DNA of 64,000 bases from Desulfallas sp. Bu1-1 (GCF_015594625.1 NZ_JADNRQ010000005.1:124001-188000), one strand, 5' to 3'; positions 28,325 to 37,503 are shown, counted from the first letter of the stretch. Numbers and translations: made by a program. The notes: generated from the sequence alone by a model not told the origin.

Positions 28325-30104
28325 TCCTACAATCCTCGCAAAAATACTTATCCGGTATTGCTGTTTCATAAACAGAGTAACTACTTTTGCTAATCCATTT
28401 TGACTCCATTGGACGATTAAGTTTTCTGAACTTTCTTAAATCCCCCAGCCAAGTGAAAACAGTATTCTCAGTTAATCGGTTACTATTTGCTTTTATTATA
28501 AACTTGGATAGCTCGAATAAATAACCGTCAATCTCCAAAGCTCCATACGGCACAAACGAAGTCTGGCACCCAGCTTCTCGCTTTGTATACTGCCCCGGGT
28601 TTTTAAGAACACTTTCCCGGAATATAAGTTTTTCATTAAATAAGCACCTTAGGCATCCTCTATTATCAGGGTGAATGTATACCGCATGTCCTGCTGCCAA
28701 GTATGGTTCCACCCAAATAAAAAGTAACGGGCTTTTAATTATTGATTCATTAATAAGACGATTAAGCCTGAACTCTATGGCTATATTTCCAATAGCCACA
28801 ATATTCAAGTCGAAACTATTTAAAAATTCCTGGTTTTCAACTAATATTTCAGTTATATCCTTCTCTAAAGTAGATATTTTTAGGTGTGGGTAATGTTTTT
28901 GAAGCAAATCTTGGATTGCTTTTGTTTTATACCTGTCTACATAGGAGGCCCCGCAAAGGTGCCTTGCTATATTATCAAAACTTAACTTTTCATGGTCTAT
29001 TAAGCATAGGTGGTTAACCCCCATTTTGACAAGCTTGTCTGTAAGATTACTCCCAATCGAACCGCACCCTATTACTGATACTTTTACATCTTTGAGTGGG
29101 GACATACCGTCTCCACCTCGGTAAAACAATCTTTCTTTATCAGCTCTTATTACATGTAAAAGGGATACAGGATTCTTAGCGAAGTCTCTTATAAGTTCCA
29201 ACTCCACTGGGGCCTTACCAGGTCTAAATCCTTTAGAATGTTTTATTATTTTCTTTCTTTTTCCGATGCTCTCTTCTTTGTATGGCTTGTTGTGTTTCCA
29301 TGCTCCGAAGAAATATCCGTGCTGCAGTGGGATTGAAAAGAGGATATATGACGGCCTATCATTGTTACGCAAGAATTTCAACAGCTCTTTTAAACTGTCA
29401 GGGTCGTTTTCCTTTAACGTCGAATAAATCTCTTTATTCATCTTTGGAAAAGGAGGATACCCAAGCCCTTTTAAAGGTAAATACAACGCTGTTTTTGTTA
29501 TGTCTTCAATACAGTTATCACGAAATTTATCCAGCCAATTCTTTGCGTGAAGGCGAGATTTTGCAAAAATTCCACCAACACAGTCACCATCATAATATTT
29601 ATAGATGCAAATCATTTCCGGTTTTTCAGCCGGAGGTACAATAGAATAATAAACCTCTTGTATGTCCTGGTCCCAGTATGCTGAGTACTCATCTATAAAA
29701 TCTTCCCGATTAGACCCTTTAATGCCTTTTTGGAGATTGTCACGGGCTCTATTAAGTATTTCTATAATAATCCCCTCGGGGTTGTCTGCATTCGGTATCA
29801 CTTCATGTTCATCAAAGGTGCAAAGGACCTTTTCGGAGTTAAGGTGTGGAATAGGGTAGATTTTATTAAAAAGTTCCTCTTCAACTAATACCTTAGGTAT
29901 ACTATCCGGAAAATTAAAGGGCAGTTGTAAAATAATACCAACATTCTTTATATGACAGTCTAATTCGAGAATTATTTTATATGCTCTGTCACCGGATATA
30001 TTATCATCCAGTGGCAAAGCATTGTATTTCTCTTTTAGGAAGACCTCTGCACGTTTTTGGGCGCTTTCATAAAACTCTTTCAAGCTAAGCTGACCTGCCA
30101 TCAT
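28314..30104 (-). CDS. cap2: CBASS E2-E1 fusion conjugase Cap2
   Basis: About 596 residues. The N-terminal part is E2/UBC-like (LPFNFPDSIPKVLVEE, then HLNSEKVLCTFDE with the candidate catalytic Cys). The C-terminal part is a ThiF/E1 adenylation domain (VSVIGCGSIGSNLTDKLVKM Rossmann loop, LIDHEKLSFDNIARH, and REAGCQTSFVPYG with the candidate E1 Cys). CxxC pairs in GCLRCL and CEDC may bind zinc. Cap2 conjugates the CD-NTase C-terminus to targets and raises its activity. The start overlaps the CD-NTase 3' end. The frame extends upstream, but the ATG at 30104 or 30101 fits the context. Confidence 0.9.
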   Translation of the reverse strand: MMAGQLSLKEFYESAQKRAEVFLKEKYNALPLDDNISGDRAYKIILELDCHIKNVGIILQLPFNFPDSIPKVLVEEELFNKIYPIPHLNSEKVLCTFDEHEVIPNADNPEGIIIEILNRARDNLQKGIKGSNREDFIDEYSAYWDQDIQEVYYSIVPPAEKPEMICIYKYYDGDCVGGIFAKSRLHAKNWLDKFRDNCIEDITKTALYLPLKGLGYPPFPKMNKEIYSTLKENDPDSLKELLKFLRNNDRPSYILFSIPLQHGYFFGAWKHNKPYKEESIGKRKKIIKHSKGFRPGKAPVELELIRDFAKNPVSLLHVIRADKERLFYRGGDGMSPLKDVKVSVIGCGSIGSNLTDKLVKMGVNHLCLIDHEKLSFDNIARHLCGASYVDRYKTKAIQDLLQKHYPHLKISTLEKDITEILVENQEFLNSFDLNIVAIGNIAIEFRLNRLINESIIKSPLLFIWVEPYLAAGHAVYIHPDNRGCLRCLFNEKLIFRESVLKNPGQYTKREAGCQTSFVPYGALEIDGYLFELSKFIIKANSNRLTENTVFTWLGDLRKFRKLNRPMESKWISKSSYSVYETAIPDKYFCEDCRSEI

Positions 30105-31062
30105 ATTTCCACAGACCAGCAGGCTCGGTAGTGACCTTGGCTGAATCATTTTCTTTTTTGGGTGGGTCATATTTTGGATACCTGTCTCCGAGGAGTTCCT
30201 GCCATTTTAACGATGCCTGTTCTTTTTCGTCATCTTCAAGTTCAAGAGCCTCGTTTCCTTTATTACAGAGGTTTTTCAGTTTATTAAGGAAATTGTTTTT
30301 CCTTGTTTCCGACCATCCATCAAGTAAATCGTCATAGGGCACCACAGGGGTTTTGATGCTAAAGCTATCTTCCAAGTTGTCTAGTATGTTTTTGGCTGTA
30401 CCTACTAGAGCCTCATCGTCCCTGTTATCTGATCCATAGAAATGATCTGCAACGAGAACAGTAAAGATCATCCCGCTGGGCATTTTTGTACTGGCCCCTT
30501 GATTTTGGTAATCAGCCCACGCCTTAAAGTATTTAATCAACCTTCTAAACTGCTCTCCTTTATTAGTTAACTGCCCTCTAAACCAGTCAATAAATGCCCT
30601 GGGGTCACTTGCACTCCACCCTTTGCTTTTGTGTGCATGTTGGGGCACATCGTTTTTCATTGCGTATATGGGAAGATCAACATGGTAATTATTTTTATAA
30701 ATGACCCTGACACACGTATTCTTATCTACCGGAGGTGTAGATGTATGATCTTTAACTGCCTCCATTACCCAATTGTGCATCGTCGCTGGTGTCGGCCAAT
30801 TACTGTCATCATTTTCATCAAGGTGTTGTAGATATATTCCATCATCTATATCATATTCCCCATCAAGAGGGTTGACTGTGGTACCCATCATATAGGATCC
30901 CTGGCCGTGAAATTTAGGAGCCTTCACCTTTTTTGTATCTTTGAAATATTTTCGTATTTTATCCCTAATAGCATCTCTTGACGTCCTCAGGTATTCTTTT
31001 TTATCGGAATTAAGGGTTATTTCTTCGTGGAATTTATTAAAAAGATCGTGACAATTAGCCAT
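30085..31062 (-). CDS. cdn: CBASS CD-NTase (cyclic oligonucleotide synthase)
   Basis: A 325-residue nucleotidyltransferase. Active-site block GSYMMGTTVNPLDGEYDIDD lies at about residues 55-75 with the acidic pair, and the third Asp is in YHVDLPIYAM (about residue 132). A helical OAS-like C-terminal half follows. The tail ends in Ser-Ala after a flexible lysine/glutamate-rich stretch, as expected for a Cap2-conjugated C-terminus. Infection triggers synthesis of a cyclic di- or trinucleotide that switches on the effector. AGGAGGAATATTAATT precedes the ATG. The clade and product cannot be assigned by eye. Confidence 0.9.
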   Translation of the reverse strand: MANCHDLFNKFHEEITLNSDKKEYLRTSRDAIRDKIRKYFKDTKKVKAPKFHGQGSYMMGTTVNPLDGEYDIDDGIYLQHLDENDDSNWPTPATMHNWVMEAVKDHTSTPPVDKNTCVRVIYKNNYHVDLPIYAMKNDVPQHAHKSKGWSASDPRAFIDWFRGQLTNKGEQFRRLIKYFKAWADYQNQGASTKMPSGMIFTVLVADHFYGSDNRDDEALVGTAKNILDNLEDSFSIKTPVVPYDDLLDGWSETRKNNFLNKLKNLCNKGNEALELEDDEKEQASLKWQELLGDRYPKYDPPKKENDSAKVTTEPAGLWKYDGRSA

Positions 31063-31077
31063 AATTAATATTCCTCC

Positions 31078-32046
31078 TTAATCAAAAAATTGTCTAATTT
31101 CCGGCTTTGAACACCATTTATCAGATTCAGATTTCGCTAAGCTTTTAAGGATTTTAATAGCATTTGGGTCAGCCCTATCCAGTTCTATATACCGAGCATG
31201 TTCAGCTGATAAGCTTTGGCATTCAATGCGTAAATAATCCCCATCTAAGCTTTTTATAAGGTGAGTGATGTAATTATGTACTGCCTGACTCTGTGTGTCC
31301 ATAGTGGTTTCAATTAGCCTTAAAGCGCATTGCCTGACAGATTGTCTCCTTTGCTTTTTTATTGACCAACCAATGTTATGACGAACATTACCCACTGAAA
31401 GGAGCTTGAATCTCTTATATTCCTTGTCGGGTCCAACATAATATGTTAATGATTCAATTATTCCAAGAAGAGAAGGATTATTTGCCCATATACCACCATC
31501 AATAAGTTGGGCACCTTCGAAGGTATCCATCAGAGCTATTGGGAAATAGGTTGGAGCGGCAGAAGTAGACAGGGCTACGTCAACAAGAAGATGTTCGGGA
31601 TCCCTGGTAAATTCAGGTTGATGAGGAGTTTTAAACACTATATTATCACCGTTAGTTAGGTTTACTGCTGGAATAAGCACTATCGGGCGGTCGATATCTT
31701 TCATTCTTTTTGTACTAAATACTTCTGTAAGGGATTTCTTTAGCTCATTATCAGAGTATTTTGACCTAATTAAAAACTGTTTGCCCATTGCCAGTTTTCT
31801 GGATAGAGAGTTGGTGTATGGAAATATGCTGGGCCCTTTTGTCTCATAGAAGTTTGCAATTTCACGGGCCGTCATTCCAATAGCCAACCCCAGTGCAATT
31901 ATTCCACCAGTAGACGTCCCGCATATCATGTCAAAATTTTTAACTATAGGACCGTTATGCTCCTCGATATTCGCCAGGAAAGATGCGGAGTATAAACCTT
32001 TTATACCGCCTCCATCAATAGATAGAATTTTAAATGCTTTATCCAA
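31078..32046 (-). CDS. capV: CBASS effector CapV, patatin-like phospholipase
   Basis: About 322 residues, no signal peptide. The patatin oxyanion loop is SIDGGGIKGLYSASFL near residue 12, the Ser nucleophile is in CGTSTGGIIALGLA, and the catalytic Asp is in LIDGGIWANNPSL. When bound by the cyclic nucleotide such enzymes degrade membrane phospholipids and kill the infected cell. It is the first gene of the operon and lies 15 bases before the CD-NTase. TTG 32046 has AAGGTGG at a suitable distance. GTG 32055 is the alternative. Confidence 0.9.
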   Translation of the reverse strand: MDKAFKILSIDGGGIKGLYSASFLANIEEHNGPIVKNFDMICGTSTGGIIALGLAIGMTAREIANFYETKGPSIFPYTNSLSRKLAMGKQFLIRSKYSDNELKKSLTEVFSTKRMKDIDRPIVLIPAVNLTNGDNIVFKTPHQPEFTRDPEHLLVDVALSTSAAPTYFPIALMDTFEGAQLIDGGIWANNPSLLGIIESLTYYVGPDKEYKRFKLLSVGNVRHNIGWSIKKQRRQSVRQCALRLIETTMDTQSQAVHNYITHLIKSLDGDYLRIECQSLSAEHARYIELDRADPNAIKILKSLAKSESDKWCSKPEIRQFFD

Positions 32047-32055
32047 AAATACCAC

Positions 32056-32638
32056 CTTCGCAAACTTTTCGAATTTTAGGTAGAATTAAATGAGACATTT
32101 TCTGCCTGAAGCTTGACCTTAAAAAAGTCAAAAAATTGGCAATTCAAAACTCAAGGTTTTGTAATCAGTTGACATCAAGTGAAAGGAAATAATTTACTAT
32201 GCTATAGTCCGGCCATACAAATTTATCACACTGGAAACCTAACCCTCTTTCCATATTCAACTTTAATATGTATTTTTAGCCATAAACTTCTATATTCCTG
32301 CTTAGCGAAATGTTTTTTGCTCTGAAATAGGAAGCCCAATCCTTAAAAAACTATATGCTCCCTCCGGCTTCTTCTAGGCCTGCTGAGCGGACTGTTCCGC
32401 TTTCCGGTCAATATTTTAGGTGCGAGCAAAGCCAGGTGAATACCCTGCCGTCCATGGTCAAGCACGAGCCGACAGGCCTTACCTCTCAAGCGCAGATCCT
32501 CTCCCAAACCAACCGATAGGTAAGCCGAAACAACTTTGGCAAAAAATAAGACAACTGAACAATTAAGTTTGAATTCACGATACAGATTACCATTTTCAAA
32601 ATAGTTTGCATATTCCTTAGATAAATATGAAAAATTTC
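32056..32638. other. Gap upstream of CBASS: no recognised gene, composition patch
   Basis: 583 bases between capV and splB, both on the minus strand. 32056-32340 is AT-rich and should hold the CBASS promoter, but no clear -35/-10 pair stands out. 32340-32530 is GC-rich. A minus-strand frame is open from within the splB 3' end to a stop at 32343 (about 100 codons, containing LGEDLRLRGKACRLVLDHG) but has no start codon and no recognised family. It is best seen as a remnant or chance frame. Confidence 0.4.
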
Positions 32639-33703
32639 TTACACCAAATACTCCACTTTTGCCCCCGGGAAATACCTGTCCAGCTCCCTCCGGAACAGCT
32701 CGTCCATCTCCTGCAGCGTTTCCTTTGGATAAACGTACTTGCCGTACCCGAATTGCCCGAATTTAAACTGGCGTTCCGATTCCTCCATGGGCAGTGTGGT
32801 TTCGGGGAACACCTCCAGGATGCGTTTTTTGGCGGATAAGGTGAACCGGTGGGAGATCAGTTCAAAGGTTAGATTCGCCCGGTCTATGTCTTTCAACTCT
32901 TCCGCCAGCGAGCGGATTAGTTGGGCATATTCTTCCCGCCACCCCGGGTAAATGAATACCGGGGCAATTAGAAAACCCACGGGATAGCCCGCCCCGGCCA
33001 CCTTTCCGGCGGCGGCGATCCGGGCCCCGGCCGCCGGGGTGCCCTGTTCGTAGGATTTGATGATTCGTTCCGTGTTGATGCTGAAGCGAAAGCGGGTGTG
33101 CCCGTTGTGTTCCACGCCGAGCAGCGTATCCACACCGGTGAACTTGGTAACGAACCGGAACCGGCCCAGGGGTTGCCTGCCGAAAAACTCTATGGTTCTG
33201 GCCAGGGAGCCGGTATAGGGTTCTACGGGAACGGGATCGGAGGTGGCCGCCCCCTCGAAAACGGTTATTTCCGGGGCCCGATTTTTTATATAGTTTTCCG
33301 CCTGTTGTAGGATTTCTTCAATATTTACATATACCCGCACGTAAGGTTTTTTGCCCAGGGTAGTGTTTAAATAACAATACTGGCAGCGGCCGGTGCAACT
33401 GGTGCTCAGGGGCAGCTGGTAATGGGCCGAGGGCTTGCACGGGGAAAACTGCATGGTGCGGCGCACGCCAACCACCAGGGTGCTTTTGGCTTCCAGGTAG
33501 GCTTCCCGGGGGGTTTTGCCGGGGATGCCCGTGACCCGGTTGTGGCTGCCGGTCACGGTTACCGGAATCTTGTCCGCTTTGAATTTTTGGTAGAGCCGTT
33601 GCCCCAGGGGGTAATCCAGTGCCTCCCGTTCAAAGAACACTCGCTTGGGAATAAACAAATCAACCACCTCGGGGTTAGATTCCCCGGAGGTGGTGTTATC
33701 CAT
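32639..33703 (-). CDS. splB: Spore photoproduct lyase
   Basis: A 354-residue radical SAM enzyme. Its cluster motif is STSCTGRCQYCYLNT (CxxxCxxC) near residues 106-113, followed by TFELISHRF-type SPL sequence and a C-terminus ending in KVEYLV. It repairs the UV-induced thymine dimer of dormant spores during germination, so the host makes endospores. ATG 33703 lacks a good RBS. TTG 33658 gives MFIPKRVFFEREALDYPLG, closer to known SplB N-termini, and has GAGGTGG upstream. That RBS is inside a strong hairpin. Confidence 0.92.
   Translation of the reverse strand: MDNTTSGESNPEVVDLFIPKRVFFEREALDYPLGQRLYQKFKADKIPVTVTGSHNRVTGIPGKTPREAYLEAKSTLVVGVRRTMQFSPCKPSAHYQLPLSTSCTGRCQYCYLNTTLGKKPYVRVYVNIEEILQQAENYIKNRAPEITVFEGAATSDPVPVEPYTGSLARTIEFFGRQPLGRFRFVTKFTGVDTLLGVEHNGHTRFRFSINTERIIKSYEQGTPAAGARIAAAGKVAGAGYPVGFLIAPVFIYPGWREEYAQLIRSLAEELKDIDRANLTFELISHRFTLSAKKRILEVFPETTLPMEESERQFKFGQFGYGKYVYPKETLQEMDELFRRELDRYFPGAKVEYLV
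33663..33694 (-). promoter_or_regulatory. Hairpin at the splB translation start
   Basis: Plus-strand arms ACCACCTCGGGG (33663-33674) and CCCCGGAGGTGGT (33682-33694) pair with one bulged G around TTAGATT. In the mRNA the arm nearest the gene contains GAGGTGG, the apparent Shine-Dalgarno for the TTG at 33658. It could gate translation or simply be coding if ATG 33703 is used. Confidence 0.5.
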
Positions 33704-33773
33704 ACGGTTTCATGGTAACAGGGCAAATTGTATTAATCAAGCATGTTTCAGCATAGAGGCACCCCATTCACTG

Positions 33774-34078
33774 TCACTCAAGGCAAGGGTACAGGGTTTG
33801 CCGGGGGTTTGCCCGGCCTGATGACCACCGGAAGAATGCGCAGATAGGAAAGGACGAGAAGCCTGTTCCAAAGTCATCCAATGCCAAAAGACATCCAAGA
33901 CTTTTAATCCTGCGCACCCATCGCTCAGCCCGAAATATGTCTGTTACGGCAGCGGTTTCGGTTATCTCAAATCCTGTCAATCAAGAGGAGAGCACTCTTT
34001 TGTCCTCGTTTTGCTTTTGCCACCGCGCGTTGAATAGTTGTTTCCAGGAAAAACAGAACCTCTCTTAATGTGAGAAAT
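33774..34078 (-). pseudogene. GGDEF-EAL protein remnant with large internal deletion
   Basis: On the minus strand, sequence like the start of a GGDEF domain (ETTIQRAVAKAKRGQKSALL, then LID) runs, one frame off, straight into EAL sequence (FEITETAAVTD, then LDDFGTGFSS). A further shift follows at 33850-33870. Most of the GGDEF and half of the EAL domain are missing. It is a dead cyclic-di-GMP enzyme. Confidence 0.7.
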
Positions 34079-34090
34079 AGCGGTGATACC

Positions 34091-34600
34091 CTATCCTTCG
34101 GGCATTATTTTTTTCATTGTCTGTATAAAGGAATAAACTTCCTTTTCAACGCAGTTGGTGATTTGGGGAAACTTGTTCAGTAAATCAACAATTCTTTCCG
34201 AGGATAGGTTGAATCCATATACATTTCTAAATACATGCCGGAATGCCCTGAATTCGTCCAGCATAGCTGCTGTTTCTTTGGAAAGAAGTGGCGGTCTTAC
34301 TTCCGGTATGTCCATTGTCATTCTTATCAATAATTCGCGATGCCATTGTTCTCCAACAGGCAACTTTTCATCTATTTCCCTGGCAACGGTTTTAAATATA
34401 TTCTCAACCGCTACATAAAAATCGTGAAGAATAGAACCAACGGCCCTTAAAACAAAAGTATCTCCCGGAGGAAGGGCGGATTTTATCCTTTTTTTTGTGC
34501 CAGTCAGGCCTTTGCCCGAAAGCTCTTTATGAAGACCTTCGATGTTATCAATTTCTTGTTTGATACGGCTGGCAACAACTGCGAATTGTTTGCGAGTCAT
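34091..34600 (-). CDS. HepT-like RNase toxin (HEPN)
   Basis: A 169-residue, mainly helical protein with FRAFRHVFRNVYGF near residues 118-131, giving the Arg-x4-His motif and downstream Tyr typical of HepT toxins. Relatives cleave RNA and are silenced when the partner MntA adds AMP to that Tyr. The start codon overlaps the end of the nucleotidyltransferase gene. Both genes look complete, in contrast to the broken HEPN in the BREX operon. Confidence 0.8.
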   Translation of the reverse strand: MTRKQFAVVASRIKQEIDNIEGLHKELSGKGLTGTKKRIKSALPPGDTFVLRAVGSILHDFYVAVENIFKTVAREIDEKLPVGEQWHRELLIRMTMDIPEVRPPLLSKETAAMLDEFRAFRHVFRNVYGFNLSSERIVDLLNKFPQITNCVEKEVYSFIQTMKKIMPEG

Positions 34601-34977
34601 AGAAGAATTCCCTCTTTTCTGGCTTCTTCGCGCAGGCCGGGTGTGGCATCCTCGCTTAAGACAACATTAACCACCAGTGGTGCGGTTATTTCCTCCAGTT
34701 CAATTAACATCTTCCAGTAACTGATTTCTGCAGGAAAGCCCTCAACAAAAAGATCAATATCGGACCTCTCGGAAAAATGTCTTCCCCGGGCCAAAGAGCC
34801 ATAAAGGTATACAGCACTGACATTGTATTTTTTCTTTAAGTGACCGGCGGCGGCTACTGCTTTATCATAAGCGATTTGGCGCAGCTTTTCCATGGCTTCT
34901 TTTTTTTGTTTCGTCCTTTGCTGCCAGGCTCGGCGCAAGTTTTCAAGATATTCTTGATTAACTGGTTCACTTTTCAT
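34597..34977 (-). CDS. MntA-like nucleotidyltransferase antitoxin
   Basis: About 126 residues with YLYGSLARGRHFSERSDIDL (G-S-x(n)-D-x-D), the minimal nucleotidyltransferase site, preceded by a helical N-terminus. It is the presumed antitoxin of the HepT-like protein encoded directly downstream, with an ATGA overlap. ATG codons at 34983 and 34977 are both possible behind GGGGCG. Confidence 0.82.
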   Translation of the reverse strand: MKSEPVNQEYLENLRRAWQQRTKQKKEAMEKLRQIAYDKAVAAAGHLKKKYNVSAVYLYGSLARGRHFSERSDIDLFVEGFPAEISYWKMLIELEEITAPLVVNVVLSEDATPGLREEARKEGILL

Positions 34978-35133
34978 GATCATTTCGCCCCTTGAACATT
35001 TATATGGCGAGCTCATTTGCTAATTACAGGTGAACATCTCCACCGGTCGCACATTGGCTTGTTTACAACTTTACACCCGCGATTTATTATTTATGGTACC
35101 ATTTTCTGTTTACGGCAGTCAAGAAAAGGAAAA

Positions 35134-35289
35134 CTACGGGTATAATACCGGCCCGCCAGGACGGATTTTCCTCCCATGCTTTTCACCAGCTTCCTTCCCT
35201 ATCTGTGCCGCGGTGCCTGATCCAAAAACAATCCTTTCTGGAGCATTAACCGAAAATGCTTTACCATAATTACCAAAACTAAAAGACAT
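35134..35289 (-). pseudogene. Iron-containing alcohol dehydrogenase, N-terminal stub
   Basis: A perfect GGGAGG precedes ATG 35289 and 51 codons beginning MSFSFGNYGKAFSVNAPERI and VFGSGTAAQIGKEAG, the N-terminus of Fe-ADH family proteins. It is then cut off by unrelated sequence and a TAG at 35134. About 330 residues are lost. Its promoter and RBS may still be active. Confidence 0.7.
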
Positions 35290-35449
35290 TTAAATAACCT
35301 CCCTTGTAAAAAGCTCTTTTTCTGTTTGTTGTATTGCAAATTTCTTTCCAACCAATATATGGGTATACAGGTAGATAAATTAAGGGGAAGGATTTGATTG
35401 GCGAAAAAAGAATACATGAAACAACATTATTTTTCGGAGAGGACAACAT

Positions 35450-35780
35450 ATGAAAGCCGGGGAAATAATGATTCAGCCATCCTTAATACTACCTTCCGGG
35501 ATCGCCGTCGACGAAGCTTTTTCAGCCATCGCCGGTTCAACCGGCGATTTTGCCGTGATACTGGAAAGCGGCGGCATTTATAAAGGGGTTGTAACATTAA
35601 AAAGCCTGGCGCCCGGCATGCTGTCCGCGCGTGACCGCAAAAAACTCGCCTTGGAATACGAAGAACCAAATATCACCTGCCTATCACCCGCCGATATGGT
35701 GGAGAGCCTCACCGGGGGATGTTGGACCGTGGCCCGTGCTTGAACACGGGCGTTTTGTAGGAATCCTTTCTCGCTTGCTT
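35450..35780 (+). pseudogene. CBS-domain protein, frameshifted
   Basis: From ATG 35450 (RBS GGAGAGG) the frame reads as a CBS domain (VDEAFSAIAGSTGDFAVILE, GIYKGVVTL). Near 35720 it leaves register. The continuation VGPWPVLEHGRFVGILSR lies in another frame and is the end of a second CBS repeat. It then merges into the permease fragment. Confidence 0.6.
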
Positions 35781-36304
35781 TTGAAATGGTGCTGGGGTTA
35801 TGGTGTATATTACTGGGCTTCACCGGGCTGGCGAACAAGGTTATTGCCTCCATCCCCCGGGCTATAAAGGCCGGTGTGATAATCGGCGCGGGTATTGCCG
35901 CCATCAATATGATTTTCCAAAAGGGCGGCCGTTTCGAGAGTTTTCCCATTACCATCACTCTGGCCGTGGGTCTTGCATTTTTCATGATGTATTCGTCAAC
36001 GTTTAAAGAGCTGGCCAGGCGCAATAAAATCGCCAAGACCTTGAACAACCTGGGCATTTTGCCATCCATTCTGGCCGCCCTTGTTATCGCGGCACTGGCT
36101 GGCGAAGCTGGCTGGCCGAAGCTGGAGTGGGGATTCTCACGTCCGGATTTCGCCACCCTGTGGACCGGCTGGGTTCCTTGGGGTACCCTGGGCTGGCCGC
36201 CACTGGAAATGTTTCTTGCTTCAATCTCGATTACTTATGCTGAAGCCCGACTTCAATATGTGGCAACCAATTTATTTCAGGGGGGCGATCCAAGTTATTT
36301 TTAA
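35780..36304 (+). pseudogene. Membrane permease fragment
   Basis: About 175 codons of hydrophobic sequence with helices such as VIASIPRAIKAGVIIGAGIA and a TITLAVGLAFFMMYSS segment, then a short amphipathic tail. It resembles the middle of NCS2/SulP-like permeases, but the N-terminal half and the C-terminus are absent. It is joined to the CBS pseudogene at about 35780, so one deletion fused two genes. Family assignment is tentative. Confidence 0.5.
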
Positions 36305-37503
36305 GCTTTGAAAGGTAAAAAAGCATACTTTACGCGGCCCAGGGCGCCGGTGTCCGCCAGGGGGTCCCCCTCCACCGCGATCAGGGCGGCGGGACGGCCG
36401 GGTTCGAGCCGTCCCCAGTCCAGGCCCAAAATGCGCGCGCCGTTTTTGGTGGCGCATTTGATTATTTTCGCCGGTGTCAAACCGGCCTGCCGGTAAAGAT
36501 CCAGTTCTTGAAGATATCCGTAGCCGTGCCGCACCCCGGCGGCCCCGGCGTCGGTTCCCACCCCCAGGGTAACGCCCAAAGCAGCAGCTTTATTGATCAT
36601 GGCCAGCTGCCGGTCCACGGTTTTTTCAATCACGTACCTGACCTGCCGGTCCGGGTTTTGTAGCTGGGCGGCCACCGGCACCACGGTGGGGATCCAGGCG
36701 ATCCCTCTTTCGGCCAGCAATTCCAGCGCGCCGGGGCTCAAAAAATACCCGTGCTCAATCGTATCCACGCCGGCCCGTGCCGCCAGCAACACGGCCTCGT
36801 CCGAACTGGCGTGGGCCATTACCCGCATCCCCCGGCTGTGCGCCAGGTTCACTATGACCGCCAGGTCACCGGCGGAGTATTGCACGGGGCCCACCTTTCC
36901 GTATTCTTTAAAACTTACCACCCCGGAAACAATTACTTTGACCTGGTCGGCCCCGCGCCAGACCAGGTCGTTCAGTGTGTCCTCCAGTGATATCATGGGT
37001 GTGCCCCGTCCCAAAAAGGAGCCATAGGTATTGGGTTTGCGCAGGGCGTATACCGACGCTTTTACCAGGGGGCCTTCCAGCCGGCCCTCGTAAACCATGT
37101 TCCGGAATTGCAGGGCTATGCCCCGTCGGTCACCTCCGTCCCGAACGGCCAAAATGCCGTGGCGGGTGGTGTCCCGCAGTTCGTGGGCAACCTGTTTGGC
37201 CAGTTCCTCCGGATTGTCCCAGCGGCGGCGGGCTGCCGCGAAATCAACGCCGTCCAGGGCCAGGTGCACGTGACAGTCCACCAGCGGCGGAAGGACGGAC
37301 AAGTGGCCGAGGTCCAGGTGTACTTTCTCCCGTCCGGGGTATTTGAAGTTGAAACCGGCTTCGCCTTGCCGGGTTATTGCCGCAATGCGGCCTTCTTCAA
37401 TATACAGGGTGCCCTTGGGGAGGTGCTTGCCCGCAACGGCATCGATAACCGGTCCTGTTGTTAAGATGTAATTTTTGTTTTGATCCAGTTTAACCAGTTT
37501 CAT
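36301..37503 (-). CDS. Amidohydrolase (imidazolonepropionase-like)
   Basis: 400 residues. Metal ligands of the amidohydrolase superfamily: LVDCHVHLALDG, RVMAHASSDEA, DTIEHGYFL and GVGTDAGAAG. A beta-sandwich N-terminus (IDAVAGKHLPKGTLYIEEGRI) is also present. The enzyme hydrolyses C-N bonds, and the substrate is unknown. The ATG at 37503 with GGAGGAGG upstream is preferred to an upstream in-frame start at 37575. It is an isolated gene among pseudogenes and its 3' end overlaps the permease fragment on the other strand. Confidence 0.88.
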   Translation of the reverse strand: MKLVKLDQNKNYILTTGPVIDAVAGKHLPKGTLYIEEGRIAAITRQGEAGFNFKYPGREKVHLDLGHLSVLPPLVDCHVHLALDGVDFAAARRRWDNPEELAKQVAHELRDTTRHGILAVRDGGDRRGIALQFRNMVYEGRLEGPLVKASVYALRKPNTYGSFLGRGTPMISLEDTLNDLVWRGADQVKVIVSGVVSFKEYGKVGPVQYSAGDLAVIVNLAHSRGMRVMAHASSDEAVLLAARAGVDTIEHGYFLSPGALELLAERGIAWIPTVVPVAAQLQNPDRQVRYVIEKTVDRQLAMINKAAALGVTLGVGTDAGAAGVRHGYGYLQELDLYRQAGLTPAKIIKCATKNGARILGLDWGRLEPGRPAALIAVEGDPLADTGALGRVKYAFLPFKA

